This document shows positions 40,606 to 54,000 of a DNA stretch of 64,000 nt, in pieces. Source of the stretch: Liolophura sinensis (lineage: Eukaryota > Mollusca > Polyplacophora > Chitonida > Chitonidae). The stretch spans positions 1 to 64,000 of the forward strand of contig NW_027018045.1 of assembly GCF_032854445.1 (NCBI RefSeq), written 5' to 3'. Position 1 is the stretch's first letter, and each line of letters begins with the position of its first letter. The notes below the pieces were generated by a model. It searched no databases. It was given only the letters and a program-made list of their open reading frames with translations, and was not told the origin of the DNA. The translations under genes and the position numbers were made by a program.

Positions 40606-42800
40606 GAAATCGAATGGTGCAAACCGTGTTGCTCTCCGACCAATACTTTTGGCTGTAGCGACAATTGAATGATCATTTATGTCATAATCACATGCGTAGC
40701 AACGGCTCTTACTCCATGGAAACCAGGGATATTTGCAATTTTTTAACAGCTGCCGATGCCTGGCTCAATTCCGCATCTTTTGGCACCTTACTGAAGTGGG
40801 TCAGTGTTCAGTTGTACTTTTTACAGCAGACTGTATCAAGTACCTTGTGTTTTTTATGTACAAATGGTCTGGTTTTTCTACACGTAGATAAAGACATTGA
40901 GATTGTCTTGCACTTAGAAGTAAGGCAATTGCTGGGTGAGTTAAATGGGCCTGGTCCAAAGATTTCAGGTCTTCTGGGCTACCGAAGGGCACATAACTTA
41001 TAGTCAAAAGTTGAATATAGTAATGACCTGTCGCGATTGTACAGAGTACAGTGTAGCCGGTTTCAATAAACAAAAAGAACAGGCAAAAATGCAAAAGTGG
41101 AAAAACTGCTCCAGTGCTGCTGGTAAGAAGCTAATCCGACGTATTTTGTGACGAGAAATCGAATGGTGCAAACCGCGTTGCTCTCCGACCAATACTTTTG
41201 CCTGTAGTGACACTTGAATGATCATTTAGGTCATAATCACGTGCACAGCAACGGCTCTTACTCCATGGAAACCGGGGAAATTTGCAATTTTTCAACAGCT
41301 GCCGATACCTGGCTCAAATCCGCATCTTTTGGCACCTTATTCATGTGGGTCGGTGGTCAGTTGTACTTTTTACAGCAGACTGTATCAAGTACCTTGTGTT
41401 TTTTATGTACAAATGGTGTGCTTTTTCTACACGTAGATAAAGACATTGAGATTGTCTTGCACTTAGAAGTAAGACAATTGCTGCGTGAGTTAAATGGGCT
41501 TAGCCCAAAGATTTCAGGTCTTCTGGGCTACCGAAGGGCACATAACTTATAGTCAAAAGTTGAATATAGTAATGACCAGTCGCGATTGTACAGATTACAG
41601 TGTAGCCGATTTCAATTAACAAAAAGACCAGGCAAAAATGCAAAAGTGGATAAACTGTTCCAGTGCTGCTGGTAAGAGGCTAATCCGACGTATTTTGTGA
41701 CGAGAAATCGAATGGTGCAAACCGCGTTGCTCTCCGACCTATACTTTTGCCTGTAGCGACAATTCAATGATCATTGATGTCATAATCACGTGCCCAGCAA
41801 CGGCTCTTACTCCATGGAAACCAGGGATATTTGCAATTTTTTAACAGCTGCCGATGCCTGGCCCAATTCCGCATCTTTTGGCACCTTATAAATGTGGGTC
41901 AGTGTTTAGTTGTACTTTTTACAGCAGACTGTATCAAGTACCTTGTGTTTTTTTATGTACAAATGGTGTGGTTTTTCTACACGTAGATAGACATTGAGAT
42001 TGTCATGGACTTAGAAGTAAGACAATTGCTGGGTGAGTTAAATGGGCTTGGCCCAAAGATTTCAGGTCTTCTGGGCTACCGAAGGGCACATAACTTATAG
42101 TCAAAAGTTGAATATAGTAATGACCAGTCGCGATTGTACAGAGTATAGTGTAGCCGATTTCAATTAACAAAAAGACCAGGTAAAAATGCAAAAGTGGAAA
42201 AACTGTTCCAGTGCTGCTGGTAAGAGTCTAATCCGACGTATTTTGTGACGAGAAATCGAATGGTGCAAACCGCGTTGCTCTCCGACCAATACTTTTGCCT
42301 GTAGTGACAATTGAATGATCATTTATGTCATAATCACGTGCCCAGCAACGGCTCTTACTCCATGGAAACCAGGGAAATTTGCAATTTTTCAACAGCTGCC
42401 GATGCCTGGCTCAATTCCGCATCTTTTGGCACCTTACTGAAGTGGGTCAGTGTTCAGTTGTAGTTTTTACAGCAGACTGTATCAAGTACCTTGTGTTTTT
42501 CATGTACAAATGGTGTGGTTTTTCTACACGTAGATAAAGACATTGAGATTGTCTTGCACTTAGAAGTAAGACAATTGCTGGGTGAGTTTAATGGGCTTGG
42601 CCCAAAGATTTCAGGTCTTCTGGGCTACCGAAGGGCACATAACTTATAGTCAAAAGTTGAATATAGTAATGACCAGTCGCGATTGTACAGAGTACAGTGT
42701 AGCCGATTTCAATTAACAAAAAGACCAGGCAAAAATGCAAAAGTGGAAAAACTGTTCCAGTGCTGCTGGTAAGAGGCTAATCCGACGTATTTTGTGACGA
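40606..42800 (+). repeat. 4-unit HOR A C B A, copy 2
   Basis: Same marker series as copy 1. The C unit keeps TTTCAGGTC where copy 1 has TTTGACGTC, the B unit has TTGTCATGG, and the final unit (42252-42800) switches in its 3' part to GAGTTTAATGGGCTTGG, an allele otherwise seen in the C units at 30729 and 44997. Confidence 0.9.
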
Positions 42801-44448
42801 GAAATCGAATGGTGCAAACCGCGTTGCTCTCCGACCAATACTTTTGGCTGTAGCGACAATTGAATGATCATTGATGTCATAATCACGTGCCCAGCAACGG
42901 CTCTTACTCCATGGAAACCAGGGAAATTTGCAATTTTTCAACAGCTGCCGGTGCCTGGCCCAATTCCGCATCTTTTGGCACCTTATAAATGTGGGTCAGT
43001 GTTTAGTTGTACTTTTTACAGCAGACTGTATCAAGTACCTTGTGTTTTTTTATGTACAAATGATGTGGTTTTTCTACACGTAGATAAAGACATTGAGATT
43101 GTCTTGGACGTAGAAGTAAGGCAATTGCTGGGTGAGTTAAATGGGCTTAGCCCAAAGATTTGACGCCTTCTGTGCTACCGAAGGGCACATAACTTATAGT
43201 CAAAAGTTGAATATAGTAATGACCAGTCGCGATTGTACAGAGTACAGTGTAGCCGGTTTCAATTAACAAAAAGACCAGGCAAAAATGCAAAAGTGGAAAA
43301 ACTGTTCCAGTGCTACTAGTAAGAGGCTAATCCGACGTATTTTGTGACGAGAAATCGAATGGTGCAAACCGCGTAGCTTTCCGACCAATACTTTTGCCTG
43401 TAGTGACAATTGAATGATCATTTATGTCATAATCACGTGCACAGCAACGGCTCTTACTCCATGGAAACCGGGGAAATTTGCAATTTTTCAACAGCTGCCG
43501 ATACCTGGCTCAAATCCGCATCTTTTGGCACCTTATTCATGTGGGTCGGTGGTCAGTTGTACTTTTTACAGCAGACTGTATCAAGTACCTTGTGTTTCTT
43601 ATGTACAAATGGTGTGGTTTTTCTACACGTAGATAAAGACATTGAGATTGTCTTGCACTTAGAAGTAAGGCAATTGCTGGGTGAGTTAAATGGGCTTAGC
43701 CCAAAGATTTCAGGTCTTCTGGGCTACCGAAGGGCACATAACTTATAGTCAAAAGTTGAATATAGTAATGACCAGTCGCGATTGTACAGAGTACAATGTA
43801 GCCGATTTCAATTAAGAAAAAAACCAGGCAAAAATGCAAAAGTGGAAAAACTGTTCCAGTGCTGCTGGTAAGAGGCTAATCCGACGTATTTTGTGGCGAC
43901 AAATCGAATGGTGCAAACCGCGTTGCTCTCCGACCTATACTTTTGGCTGTAGCGACAATTCAATGATCATTGATGTCATAATTACGTGCCCAGCAACGGC
44001 TCTTACTCCATGGAAACCAGGGATATTTGCAATTTTTTAACAGCTGCCGATGCCTGGCCCAATTCCGCATCTTTTGGCACCTTATAAATGTGGGTCAGTG
44101 TTTAGTTGTACTTTTAACAGCAGACTGTATCAAGTACCTTGTGTTTTTTATGTACAAATGGTGTGGTTTTTCTACACGTAGATAAAGACATTGAGATTGT
44201 CTTGCACTTAGAAGTAAGACAATTGCTGGGTGAGTTAAATGGGCTTAGCCCAAAGATTTCAGGTCTTCTGGGCTACCGAAGGGCACATAACTTATAGTCA
44301 AAAGTTGAATATAGTAATGACCAGTCGCGATTGTACAGAGTACAGTGTAGCCGGTTTCAATTAACAAAAAGACCAGGCAAAAATGCAAAAGTGGAAAAAC
44401 TGTTCCAGTTCTACTAGTAAGAGGCTAATCCGACGTATTTTGTGACGA
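42801..44448 (+). repeat. Three units, order B C B
   Basis: The first unit carries CTGCCGGTGCC and TTTGACGCC, as at 31278 and 48840. The C unit has GCACAGC and GGAAACCGGGG. The last B unit has ATTACGTGCC and CTTTTAACAGC and ends in TTCTACTAG, leading into the 6-unit HOR. Confidence 0.85.
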
Positions 44449-47400
44449 GAAATCGAATGGTGCAAACCGCGTTGCTCTCCGACCAATACTTTTGGCTGTA
44501 GTGACAATTGAATGATCATTGATGTCATAATCACGTGCCCAGCAACGGCTCTTACTCCATGGAAACCAGGGAAATTTGCAATTTGTCAACAGCTGCCGAT
44601 GCCTGGCTCAATTCCGAATCTTTTGGCACCTTACTGAAGTTTGTCAGTGTTCAGTTGTACTTTTTACAGCAGACTGTATCAAGTACCTTGTGTTTTTCAT
44701 GTACAAATGGTCTCGTTTTTCTACACGTAGATAAAGACATTGAGATTGTCTTCGACGTAGAAGTAAGGCAATTGCTGGGTGAGTTAAATGGGCTTAGCCC
44801 AAAGATTTGACGTCTTCTGGGCTACCTAAGGGCACATGACATATAGTCAAAAGTTGAATATAGTAATGACCAGTCGCGATGGTACATAGTACAGTGTAGC
44901 CGATTTCAATTAACAAAAAGACCAGGCAAAAATGCAAAATTCGAAAATTGTTCCAGTGCTGCTGGTAAGAGGCTAATCCGACGTATTTTGTGACGAGAAA
45001 TCGAATGGTGCAAACCGCGTTCTCTCCGACTAATACTTTTGCCTGTAGTGACAATTGAATGATCATTTATGTCATAATCACGTGCCCCGCAACGGCTCTT
45101 ACTCCATGGAAACCAGGGATTCTTTGCAATTTTTCAAACAGCTGCCGATACCTGGCTCAATTCCGCATCTTTTGGCACCTTATTCATGTGGGTCAGTGTT
45201 CAGTTGTACTTTTTACAGCAGACTGTATCAAGTACCTTGTGTTTTTCAGGTACAAATGGTGTGGTTTTTCTACACGTAGATAAAGACATTGAGATTGTCT
45301 TGCACTTAGAAGTAAGACAATTGCTGGGTGAGTTTAATGGGCTTGGCCCAAAGATTTCAGGTCTTCTGGGCTACCGAAGGGCACATAACTTATAGTCAAA
45401 AGTTGAATATAGTAATGACCAGTCGCGATTGTACAGAGTACAGTGTAGCCGATTTCAATTAACAAAAAGACCAGGCAAAAATGCAAAAGTGGAAAAACTG
45501 TTCCAATGCTGCTGGTAAGAGGCTAACCGACGTATTTTGTGACGAGAAATCGAATGGTGCAAACCGCGTTGCTCTCCGACCAATACTTTTGGCTGTAGCG
45601 ACAATTGAATGATCATTGATGTCATAATCACGTGGCCCAGCAACGGCTCTTACTCCATGGAAACCAGGGAAATTTGCAATTTTTCAACAGCTGCCGGTGC
45701 CTGGCCGAATTCCGCATTTTTTTGGCACCTTATAAATGTGGGTCAGTGTTTAGTTGTACTTTTTACAGCAGACTGTATCAAGTACCTTGTGTTTTTTATG
45801 TACAAATGGTGTGGTTTTTCTACACGTAGACAAAGACATTGAGATTGTCTTGGACGTAGAAGTAAGGCCAATTGCTGGGTGAGTTAAATGGGCTTAGCCC
45901 AAAGATTTCAGGTCTTCTGGGCTACCGAAGGGCACATAACTTATAGTCAAAAGTTGAATATAGTAATGACCAGTCGCGATTGTACAGAGTACAGTGTAGC
46001 CGGTTTCAATTAACAAAAAGACCAGGCAAAAATGCAAAAGTGGAAAAACTGCTCCAGTGCTACTAGTAAGAGGCTAATCCGACGTATTTTGTGACGAGAA
46101 ATCGAATGGTGCAAACCGCGTTGCTCTCCGACCAATACTTTTGGCTGTAGTGACAATTGAATGATCATTGATGTCATAATCACGTGCGTAGCAACGGCTC
46201 TTACTCCATGGAAACAAGGGAAATTTGCAATTTTTCAACAGCTGCCGATGCCTGGCTCAATTCCGCATCTTTGGCACCTTACTGAAGTGGGTCAGTGTTT
46301 CGTTGTACTTTTTACAGCAGACTGTATCAAGTACCTTGTGTTTCTTATGTACAAATGGTGTGGTTTTTCTACACGTAGATAAAGACATTGAGATTGTCTT
46401 GCACTAGAAGTAAGGCAATTGCTGGGTGAGTTAAATGGGCTTAGCCCAAAGATTTCAGGTCTTCTGGGCTACCGAAGGGCACATAACTTATAGTCAAAAG
46501 TTGAATATAGTAATGACCAGTCGCGATTGTACAGAGTACAGTGTAGCCGATTTCAATTAAGAAAAAGACCAGGCAAAAATGCAAAAGTGGAAAAACTGTT
46601 CCAGTGCTGCTGGTAGAGGCTAATCCGACGTATTTTGTGACGACAAATCGAATGGTGCAAACCGCGTTGCTCTCCGACCTATACTTTTGGCTGTCAGCGA
46701 CAATTCAATGATCATTGATGTCATAATTACGTGCACAGCAACGGCTCTTACTCCATGGAAACCAGGATATTTGCAATTTTTTAACAGCTGCCGATGCCTG
46801 GCCCAATTCCGCATCTTTTGGCACCTTATAAATGTGGGTCAGTGTTTAGTTGTACTTTTAACAGCAGACTGTATCAACTACCTTGTGTTTTTTATGTACA
46901 AATGGTGTGGTTTTTCTACACGTAGATAAAGACATTGAGATTGTCTTGGACTTAGAAGTAAGGCAATTGCTGGGTGAGTTAAATGGGCTTAGCCCAAAGA
47001 TTTCAGGTCTTCTGGGCTACCGAAGGGCACATAACTTATAGTCAAAAGTTGAATATAGTAATGACCAGTCGCGATTGTACAGAGTACAGTGTGGCCGATT
47101 TCAATTAACAAAAAGACCAGGCAAAAATGCAAAAGTGGAAAAACTGTTCCAGTGCTGCTGGTAAGAGTCTAATCCGACGTATTTTGTGACGAGAAATCGA
47201 ATGGTGCAAACCGCGTTGCTCTCCGACCAATACTTTTGGCTGTAGTGACAAATGAATGATTATTTATGTCATAATCACGTGCCCAGCAACGGCTCTTACT
47301 CCATGGAAACCAGGGAAATTTGCAATTTTTCAACAGCTGCCGATGCCTGGCTCAATTCCGCATCTTTTGGCACCTTACTGAAGTGGGTCAGTGTTCAGTT

Positions 47401-47741
47401 GTACTTTTTACAGCAGACTGTATCAAGTACCTTGTGTTTTTCATGTACAAATGGTGTGGTTTTTCTACACGTAGATAAAGACATTGAGATTGTCTTGGAC
47501 TTAGAAGTAAGACAATTGCTGGGTGAGTTAAATGGGCTTAGCCCAAAGATTTCAGGTCTTCTGGGCTACCGAAGGGCACATAACTTATAGTCAAAAGTTG
47601 AATATAGTAATGACCAGTCGCGATTGTACAGAGTACAGTGTAGCCGGTTTCAATTAACAAAAAGACCAGGCAAAAATGCAAAAGTGGAAAAACTGTTCCA
47701 GTTCTACTAGTAAGAGGCTAATCCGACGTATTTTGTGACGA
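44449..47741 (+). repeat. 6-unit HOR A C B A B A, copy 1
   Basis: Markers shared with copy 2 at 3,293 bp: GAAGTTTGTCAG, GGCACATGACATATAG and AAATTCG-type tail in unit 1; CAGGTACAAATGG in the C unit; CTGCCGGTGCC in the B unit; GGAAACAAGGG and GTGTTTCTTATG in the second A unit; variant ATAATTACG or ATAATTCCG in the second B unit. Several one-base indels occur in the C and second A units here (GCGTTCTCTCC, GCATCTTTGGC, TTGCACTAGAAG). Confidence 0.9.
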
Positions 47742-50700
47742 GAAATCGAATGGTGCAAACCGGGTTGCTCTCCGACCAATACTTTTGGCTGTAGTGACAA
47801 TTGAATGATCATTGATGTCATAATCACGTGCCCAGCAACGGCTCTTACTCCATGGAAACCAGGGAAATTTGCAATTTGTCAACAGCTGCCGATTCCTGGC
47901 TCAATTCCGAATCTTTTGGCACCTTACTGAAGTTTGTCAGTGTTCAGTTGTACTTTTTACAGCAGACTGTATCAAGTACCTTGTGTTTTTCATGTACAAA
48001 TGGTCTCGTTTTTCTACACGTAGATAAAGACATTGAGATTGTCTTCGACTTAGAAGTAAGGCAATTGCTGGGTGAGTTAAATGGGCTTAGCCCAAGGATT
48101 TGACGTCTTCTGGGCTACCGAAGGGCACATGACATATAGTCAAAAGTTGAATATAGTAATGACCAGTCGCGATGGTACATAGTACAGTGTAGCCGATTTC
48201 AATTAACAAAAAGACCAGGCAAAAATGCAAAGTTCGAAAAATTGTTCCACTGCTGCTGGTAAGAGGCTAATCCGACGTATTTTGTGACGAGAAATCGAAT
48301 GGTGCAAACCGCGTTTCTCTCCGACTAAAACTTTTGCCTGTAGTGACAATTGAATGATCATTTATGTCATAATCACGTGCCCAGCAACGGCTCTTACTCC
48401 ATGGAAACCAGGGATATTTGCAATTTTTCAACAGCTGCCGATACCTGGCTCAATTCCGCATCTTTTGGCACCTTATTCATGTGGGTCAGTGTTCAGTTGT
48501 ACTTTTTACAGCAGACTGTATCAAGCACCTTGTGTTTTTCAGGTACAAATGGTGTGGTTTTTCTACACGTAGATAAAGACATTGAGATTGTCTTGCACTT
48601 AGAAGTAAGACAATTGCTGGGTGAGTTAAATGGGCTTGGCCCAAAGATTTGACGTCTTCTGGGCTACCGAAGGGCACATAACTTATAGTCAAAAGTTGAA
48701 TATAGTAATGACCAGTCGCGATTGTACAGAGTACAGTGTAGCCGATTTCAATTAACAAAAAGACCAGGCAAAAATGCAAAAGTGGAAAAACGGTTCCAGT
48801 GCTGCTGGTAAGAGGCTAATCCGACGTATTTTGTGACGAGAAATCGAATGGTGCAAACCGCGTTGCTCTCCGACCAATACTTTTGGCTGTAGCGACAATT
48901 GAATGATCATTGATGTCATAATCACGTGCCCAGCAACGGCTCTTACTCCATGGAAACCAGGGAAATTTGCAATTTTTCAACAGCTGCCGGTGCCTGGCCC
49001 AATTCCGCATCTTTTGGCACCTTATAAATGTGGGTCAGTGTTTAGTTGTACTTTTTACAGCAGACTGTATCAAGTACCTTGTGTTTTTTATGTACAAATG
49101 GTGTGGTTTTTCTACACGTAGATAAAGACATTGAGATTGTCTTGGACGTAGAAGTAAGGCAATTGCTGGGTGAGTTAAATGGGCTTAGCCCAAAGATTTG
49201 ACGCCTTCTGCGCTACCGAAGGGCACATAACTTATAGTCAAAAGTTGAATATAGTAATGACCAGTCGCGATTTTACAGAGTACAGTGTAGCCCGTTTCAA
49301 TTAACAAAAAGACCAGGCAAAAATGCAAAAGTGGAAAAACTGTTCCAGTGCTACTAGTAAGAGGCTAATCCGACGTATTTTGTGACGAGAAATCGAATGG
49401 TGCAATCCGCGTTGCTCTCCGACCAATACTTTTGGCTGTAGTGACAATTGAATGATCATTGATGTCATAATCACGTGCGTAGCAACGGCTCTTACTCCAT
49501 GGAAACAAGGGAAATTTGCAATTTTTCAACAGCTGCCGATGCCTGGCTCAATTCCGCATCTTTTGGCACCTTACTGAAGTGGGTCAGTGTTCAGTTGTAC
49601 TTTTTACAGCAGACTGTATCAAGTACCTTGTGTTTCTTATGTACAAATGGTGTGGTTTTTCTACACGTAGATAAAGACATTGAGATTGTCTTGCACTTAG
49701 AAGTAAGGCAATTGCTGGGTGAGTTAAATGGGCTTAGCCCAAAGATTTCAGGTCTTCTGGGCTACCGAAGGGCACATAACTTATAGTCAAAAGTTGAATA
49801 TAGTAATGACCAGTCGCGATTGTACAGAGTACAGTGTAGCCGATTTCAATTAACAAAAAGACCAGGCAAAAATGCAAAAGTGGAAAAACTGTTCCAGTGC
49901 TGCTGGTAAGAGTCTAATCCGACGTATTTTGTGACGAGAAATCGAATGGTGCAAACCGCGTTGCTCTCCGACCTATACTTTTGGCTGTAGCGACAATTCA
50001 ATGATCATTGATGTCATAATTCCGTGCCCAGCAACGGCTCTTACTCCATGAAAACCAGGGATATTTGCAATATTTTAACAGCTGCCGATGCCTGGCTCAA
50101 TTCCGCATCTTTTGGCACCTTATAAATGTGGGTCAGTGTTTAGTTGTACTTTTTAACAGCAGACTGTATCAAGTACCTTGTGTTTTTTATGTACAAATGG
50201 TCTGGTTTTTCTACACGTAGATAAAGACATTGAGATTGTCTTGCACTTAGAAGTAAGGCAATTGCTGGGTGAGTTAAATGGCTTAGCCCAAAGATTTCAG
50301 GTCTTCTGGGCTACCGAAGGGCACATAACTTATAGTCAAAAGTTGAATATAGTAATGACCAGTCGCGATTGTACAGAGTACCGTGTAGCCGATTTCAATT
50401 ATCAAAAAGACCAGGTAAAAATGCAAAAGTGGAAAAACTGTTCCAGTGCTGCTGGTAAGAGTCTAATCCGACGTATTTTGTGACGAGAAATCGAATGGTG
50501 CAAACCGCGTTGCTCTCCGACCAACACGTTTGGCTGTAGTGACAATTGAATGATCATTTATGTCATAATCACGTGCCCAGCAACGGCTCTTACTCCATGG
50601 AAACCAGGGAAATTTGCAATTTTTCAACAGCTGCGATGCCTGGCTCAATTCCGCATCTTTTGGCACCTTACTGAAGTGGGTCAGTGTTCAGTTGTACTTT

Positions 50701-51035
50701 TTACAGCAGACTGTATCAAGTACCTTGTGTTTTTCATGTAGAAATGGTCTCGTTTTTTCTACACGTAGATAAAGACATTGAGATTGTCTTGCACTTAGAA
50801 GTAAGGCAATTGCTGGGTGAGTTAAATGGGCTTAGCCCAAAGATTTGACGTCTTCTGGGCTACCGAAGGGCACATAACTTATAGTCAAAAAGTTGAATAT
50901 AGTAATGACCAGTCGCGATTGTACAGAGTACAGTGTAGCGATTTCAATTAACAAAAAGACCAGGCAAAAATGCTAAAGTGGAAAAACTGTTCCAGTGCTG
51001 CTGGTAAGAGGCTAATCCGACGTATTTTGTGACGA
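47742..51035 (+). repeat. 6-unit HOR A C B A B A, copy 2
   Basis: Same subfamily order and marker series as copy 1. The sixth unit differs: in copy 1 it has the AAATGAATGATTATTT allele, here CCAACACGTTTGG with TTTGACGTC, following a B unit with the GGTAAAAATG tail. So the last unit has been replaced by the common B-A dimer module. Confidence 0.88.
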
Positions 51036-54000
51036 GAAATCGAAATGGTGCAAACCGCGTTGCTCTCCGACCAATACTTTTGGCTGTAGTGACAAATGAA
51101 TGATCATTGATGTCATAATCACGTGCCCAGCAACGGCTCTTACTCCATGGAAACCAGGGAAATTTGCAATTTTTCAACAGCTGCCGATGCCTGGCTCAAT
51201 TCCGCATCTTTTGGCACTTTACTGAAGTGGGTCAGTGTTCAGTTGTAGTTTTTACAGCAGACTGTATCAAGTACCTTGTGTTTTTTATGTACAAATGGTG
51301 TGGTTTTTCTACACGTAGATAAAGACATTGAGATTGTCTTGCCACTTAGAAGTAAGACAATTCCTGGGTGAGTTAAATGGGCTTAGCCAAAAATTTCAGG
51401 TCTTCTGGGCTACCGAAGGGCACATAACTTATAGTCAAAAGTTGAATATAGTAATGACCAGTCGCGATTGTACAGAGTACAGTGTAGACGGTTTCAATTA
51501 ACAAAAAGACCAGGCAAAATGCAAAAGTGGAAAAACTGTTCCAGTGCTACTAGTAAGAGGCTAATCCGACGTATTTTGTGACGAGAAATCGAATGGTGCA
51601 AACGCGTTGCTCTCCGACCAATACTTTTGGCTGTAGTGACAATTGAATGATCATTGATGTCATAATCACGTGCCCAGCAACGGCTCTTACTCCATGGAAA
51701 CCAGGGATCTTTGCAATTTTTTAACAGCTGCCGATGCCTGGCTCAATTCCGCATCTTTTGGCACCTTATAAATGTGGGTCAATGTTTAGTTGTTGTTTTT
51801 ACAGCAGACTGTTATCAAGTACCTTGTGTTTTTTATGTACAAATGGTCTGGTTTTTCTACACGTAGATAAAGACATTGAGATTGTCTTGGACTTAGAAGT
51901 AAGACAATTGCTGGGTGAGTTAAATGGGCTTGGCCAAAGATTTCAGGTCTTCTGGGCTACCGAAGGGCACATAACTTATAGTCAAAAGTTGAATATAGTA
52001 ATGACCAGTCGCGATTGTACAGAGTACAGTGTAGCCGATTTTAATTAACAAAAAGACCAGGTAAAAATGCAAAAGTGGAAAAACTGTTCCAGTGCTACTA
52101 GTAAGAGGCTAATCCGACGTATTTTGTGACGAGAAATCGAATGGTGCAATCCGCGTTGCTGTCCGACCAATACTTTTGGCTGTAGTGACAATTGAATGAT
52201 CATTTATGTCATAATCACGTGCCCAGCAACGGCTCTTACTGCATGGAAACCAAGGAAATTTGCAATTGTCAACAGCTGCCGATGCCTGGCTCAATTCCGC
52301 ATCTTTTGGCACCTTACTGAAGTGGGTCAGTGTTCAGTTGTACTTTTTACAGCAGACTGTATCAAGTACCTTGTGTTTTTTATGTACAAATGGTCTGGTT
52401 TTTCTACACGTAGATAAAGACATTGAGATTGTTTTGCACTTAGAAGTAAGGCAATTGCTGGGTGAGTTAAATGGGCTTAGCCCAAAGATTTCAGGTCTTC
52501 TGGGCTACCGAAGGGCACATAACTTATAGTCAAAAGTTGAATATAGTAATGACCAGTCGCGATTGTACAGAGTACAGTGTAGCCGATTTCAATTAACTAA
52601 AAGACCAGGCAAAAATGCAAAAGTGGAAAAACTGTTCCAGTGCTGCTGGTAAGAGGCTAATCCGACGTATTTTGTGACGAGAAATCGAATGGTGCAAACC
52701 GCGTTGCTCTCCGACCAATACTTTTGGCTGTAGCGACAATTAAATGATCATTGATGTCATAATTACGTGCCCAGCAACGGCTCTTACTCCATGGAAACTT
52801 GGGATATTTGCAATTTTTTAACAGCTGCCGATGCCTGTCCAATTCCGCATCTTTTGGCACCTTGTAAATGTGGGTCAGTGTTTAGTTGTACTTTTTACAG
52901 CAGACTGTATCAAGTACCTTGTGTTTTTTATGTACAAATGGTGTGGTTTTTCTACACGTAGATAAAGACATTGAGATTGTCTTGGACTTAGAAGTAAGGC
53001 AATTGCTGGGTGAGTTAAATGGGCTTAGCCCAAAGATTTCAGGTCTTCTGGGCTACCGAAGGGCACATAACTTATAGTCAAAAGTTGAATATAGTAATGA
53101 CCAGTCGCGATTGTACAGAGTACTGTGCAGCCGATTTCAATTAACAAAAAGACCAGGCAAAAATGCAAAAGTGGAAAAACTGTTCCAGTGCTGCTGGTAA
53201 GAGGCTAATCCGACGTATTTTGTGACGAGAAATCGAATGGTGCAATCCGCGTTGCTCTCCGACCAATACTTTTGCCTGTAGGGACAATTGAATGATCATT
53301 GATGTCATAATCACGTGCCCAGCAACGGCTCTTACTCCATGGAAACCAGGGATATTTGCAATTTTTTAACAGCTGCCGATGCCTGGCCCAATTCCGCATC
53401 TTTTGGCACCTTATAAATGTGGGTCAGTGTTCAGTTGTAGTTTTTACAGCAGACTGTATCAAGTACCTCGTGTTTTTTATGTACAAATGGTGTGGTTTTT
53501 CTACACGTAGATAAAGACATTGAGATTTTCTTCGACTTAGAAGTAAGGCAATTGCTGGGTGAGTTAAATGGGCTTAGCCCAAAGATTTGACGTCTTCTGG
53601 GCTACCGAAGGGCACATAACTTATAGTCAAAAGTTGAATATAGTAATGACCAGTCGCGATTGTACAGAGTACAGTGTAGCCGATTTCAATTAACAAAAAG
53701 ACCAGGCAAAAATGCAAAAGTGGAAAAACTGTTCCAGTGCTACTAGTAAGAGGCTAATCCGACGTATTTTGTGACGAGAAATCGAATGGTGCAAACCGTG
53801 TTGCTCTCCGACCAATACTTTTGGCTGTAGCGACAATAGAATGATCATTTATGTCATAATCACGTGCGTAGCAACGGCTCTTACTCCATGGAAACCAGGA
53901 AATTTGCAATTTGTCAACAGCTGCCGATGCCTGGCTCAATTCCGAATCTTTTGGCACCTTACTGAAGTGGGTCAGTGTTTAGTTGTACTTTTTACAGCAG

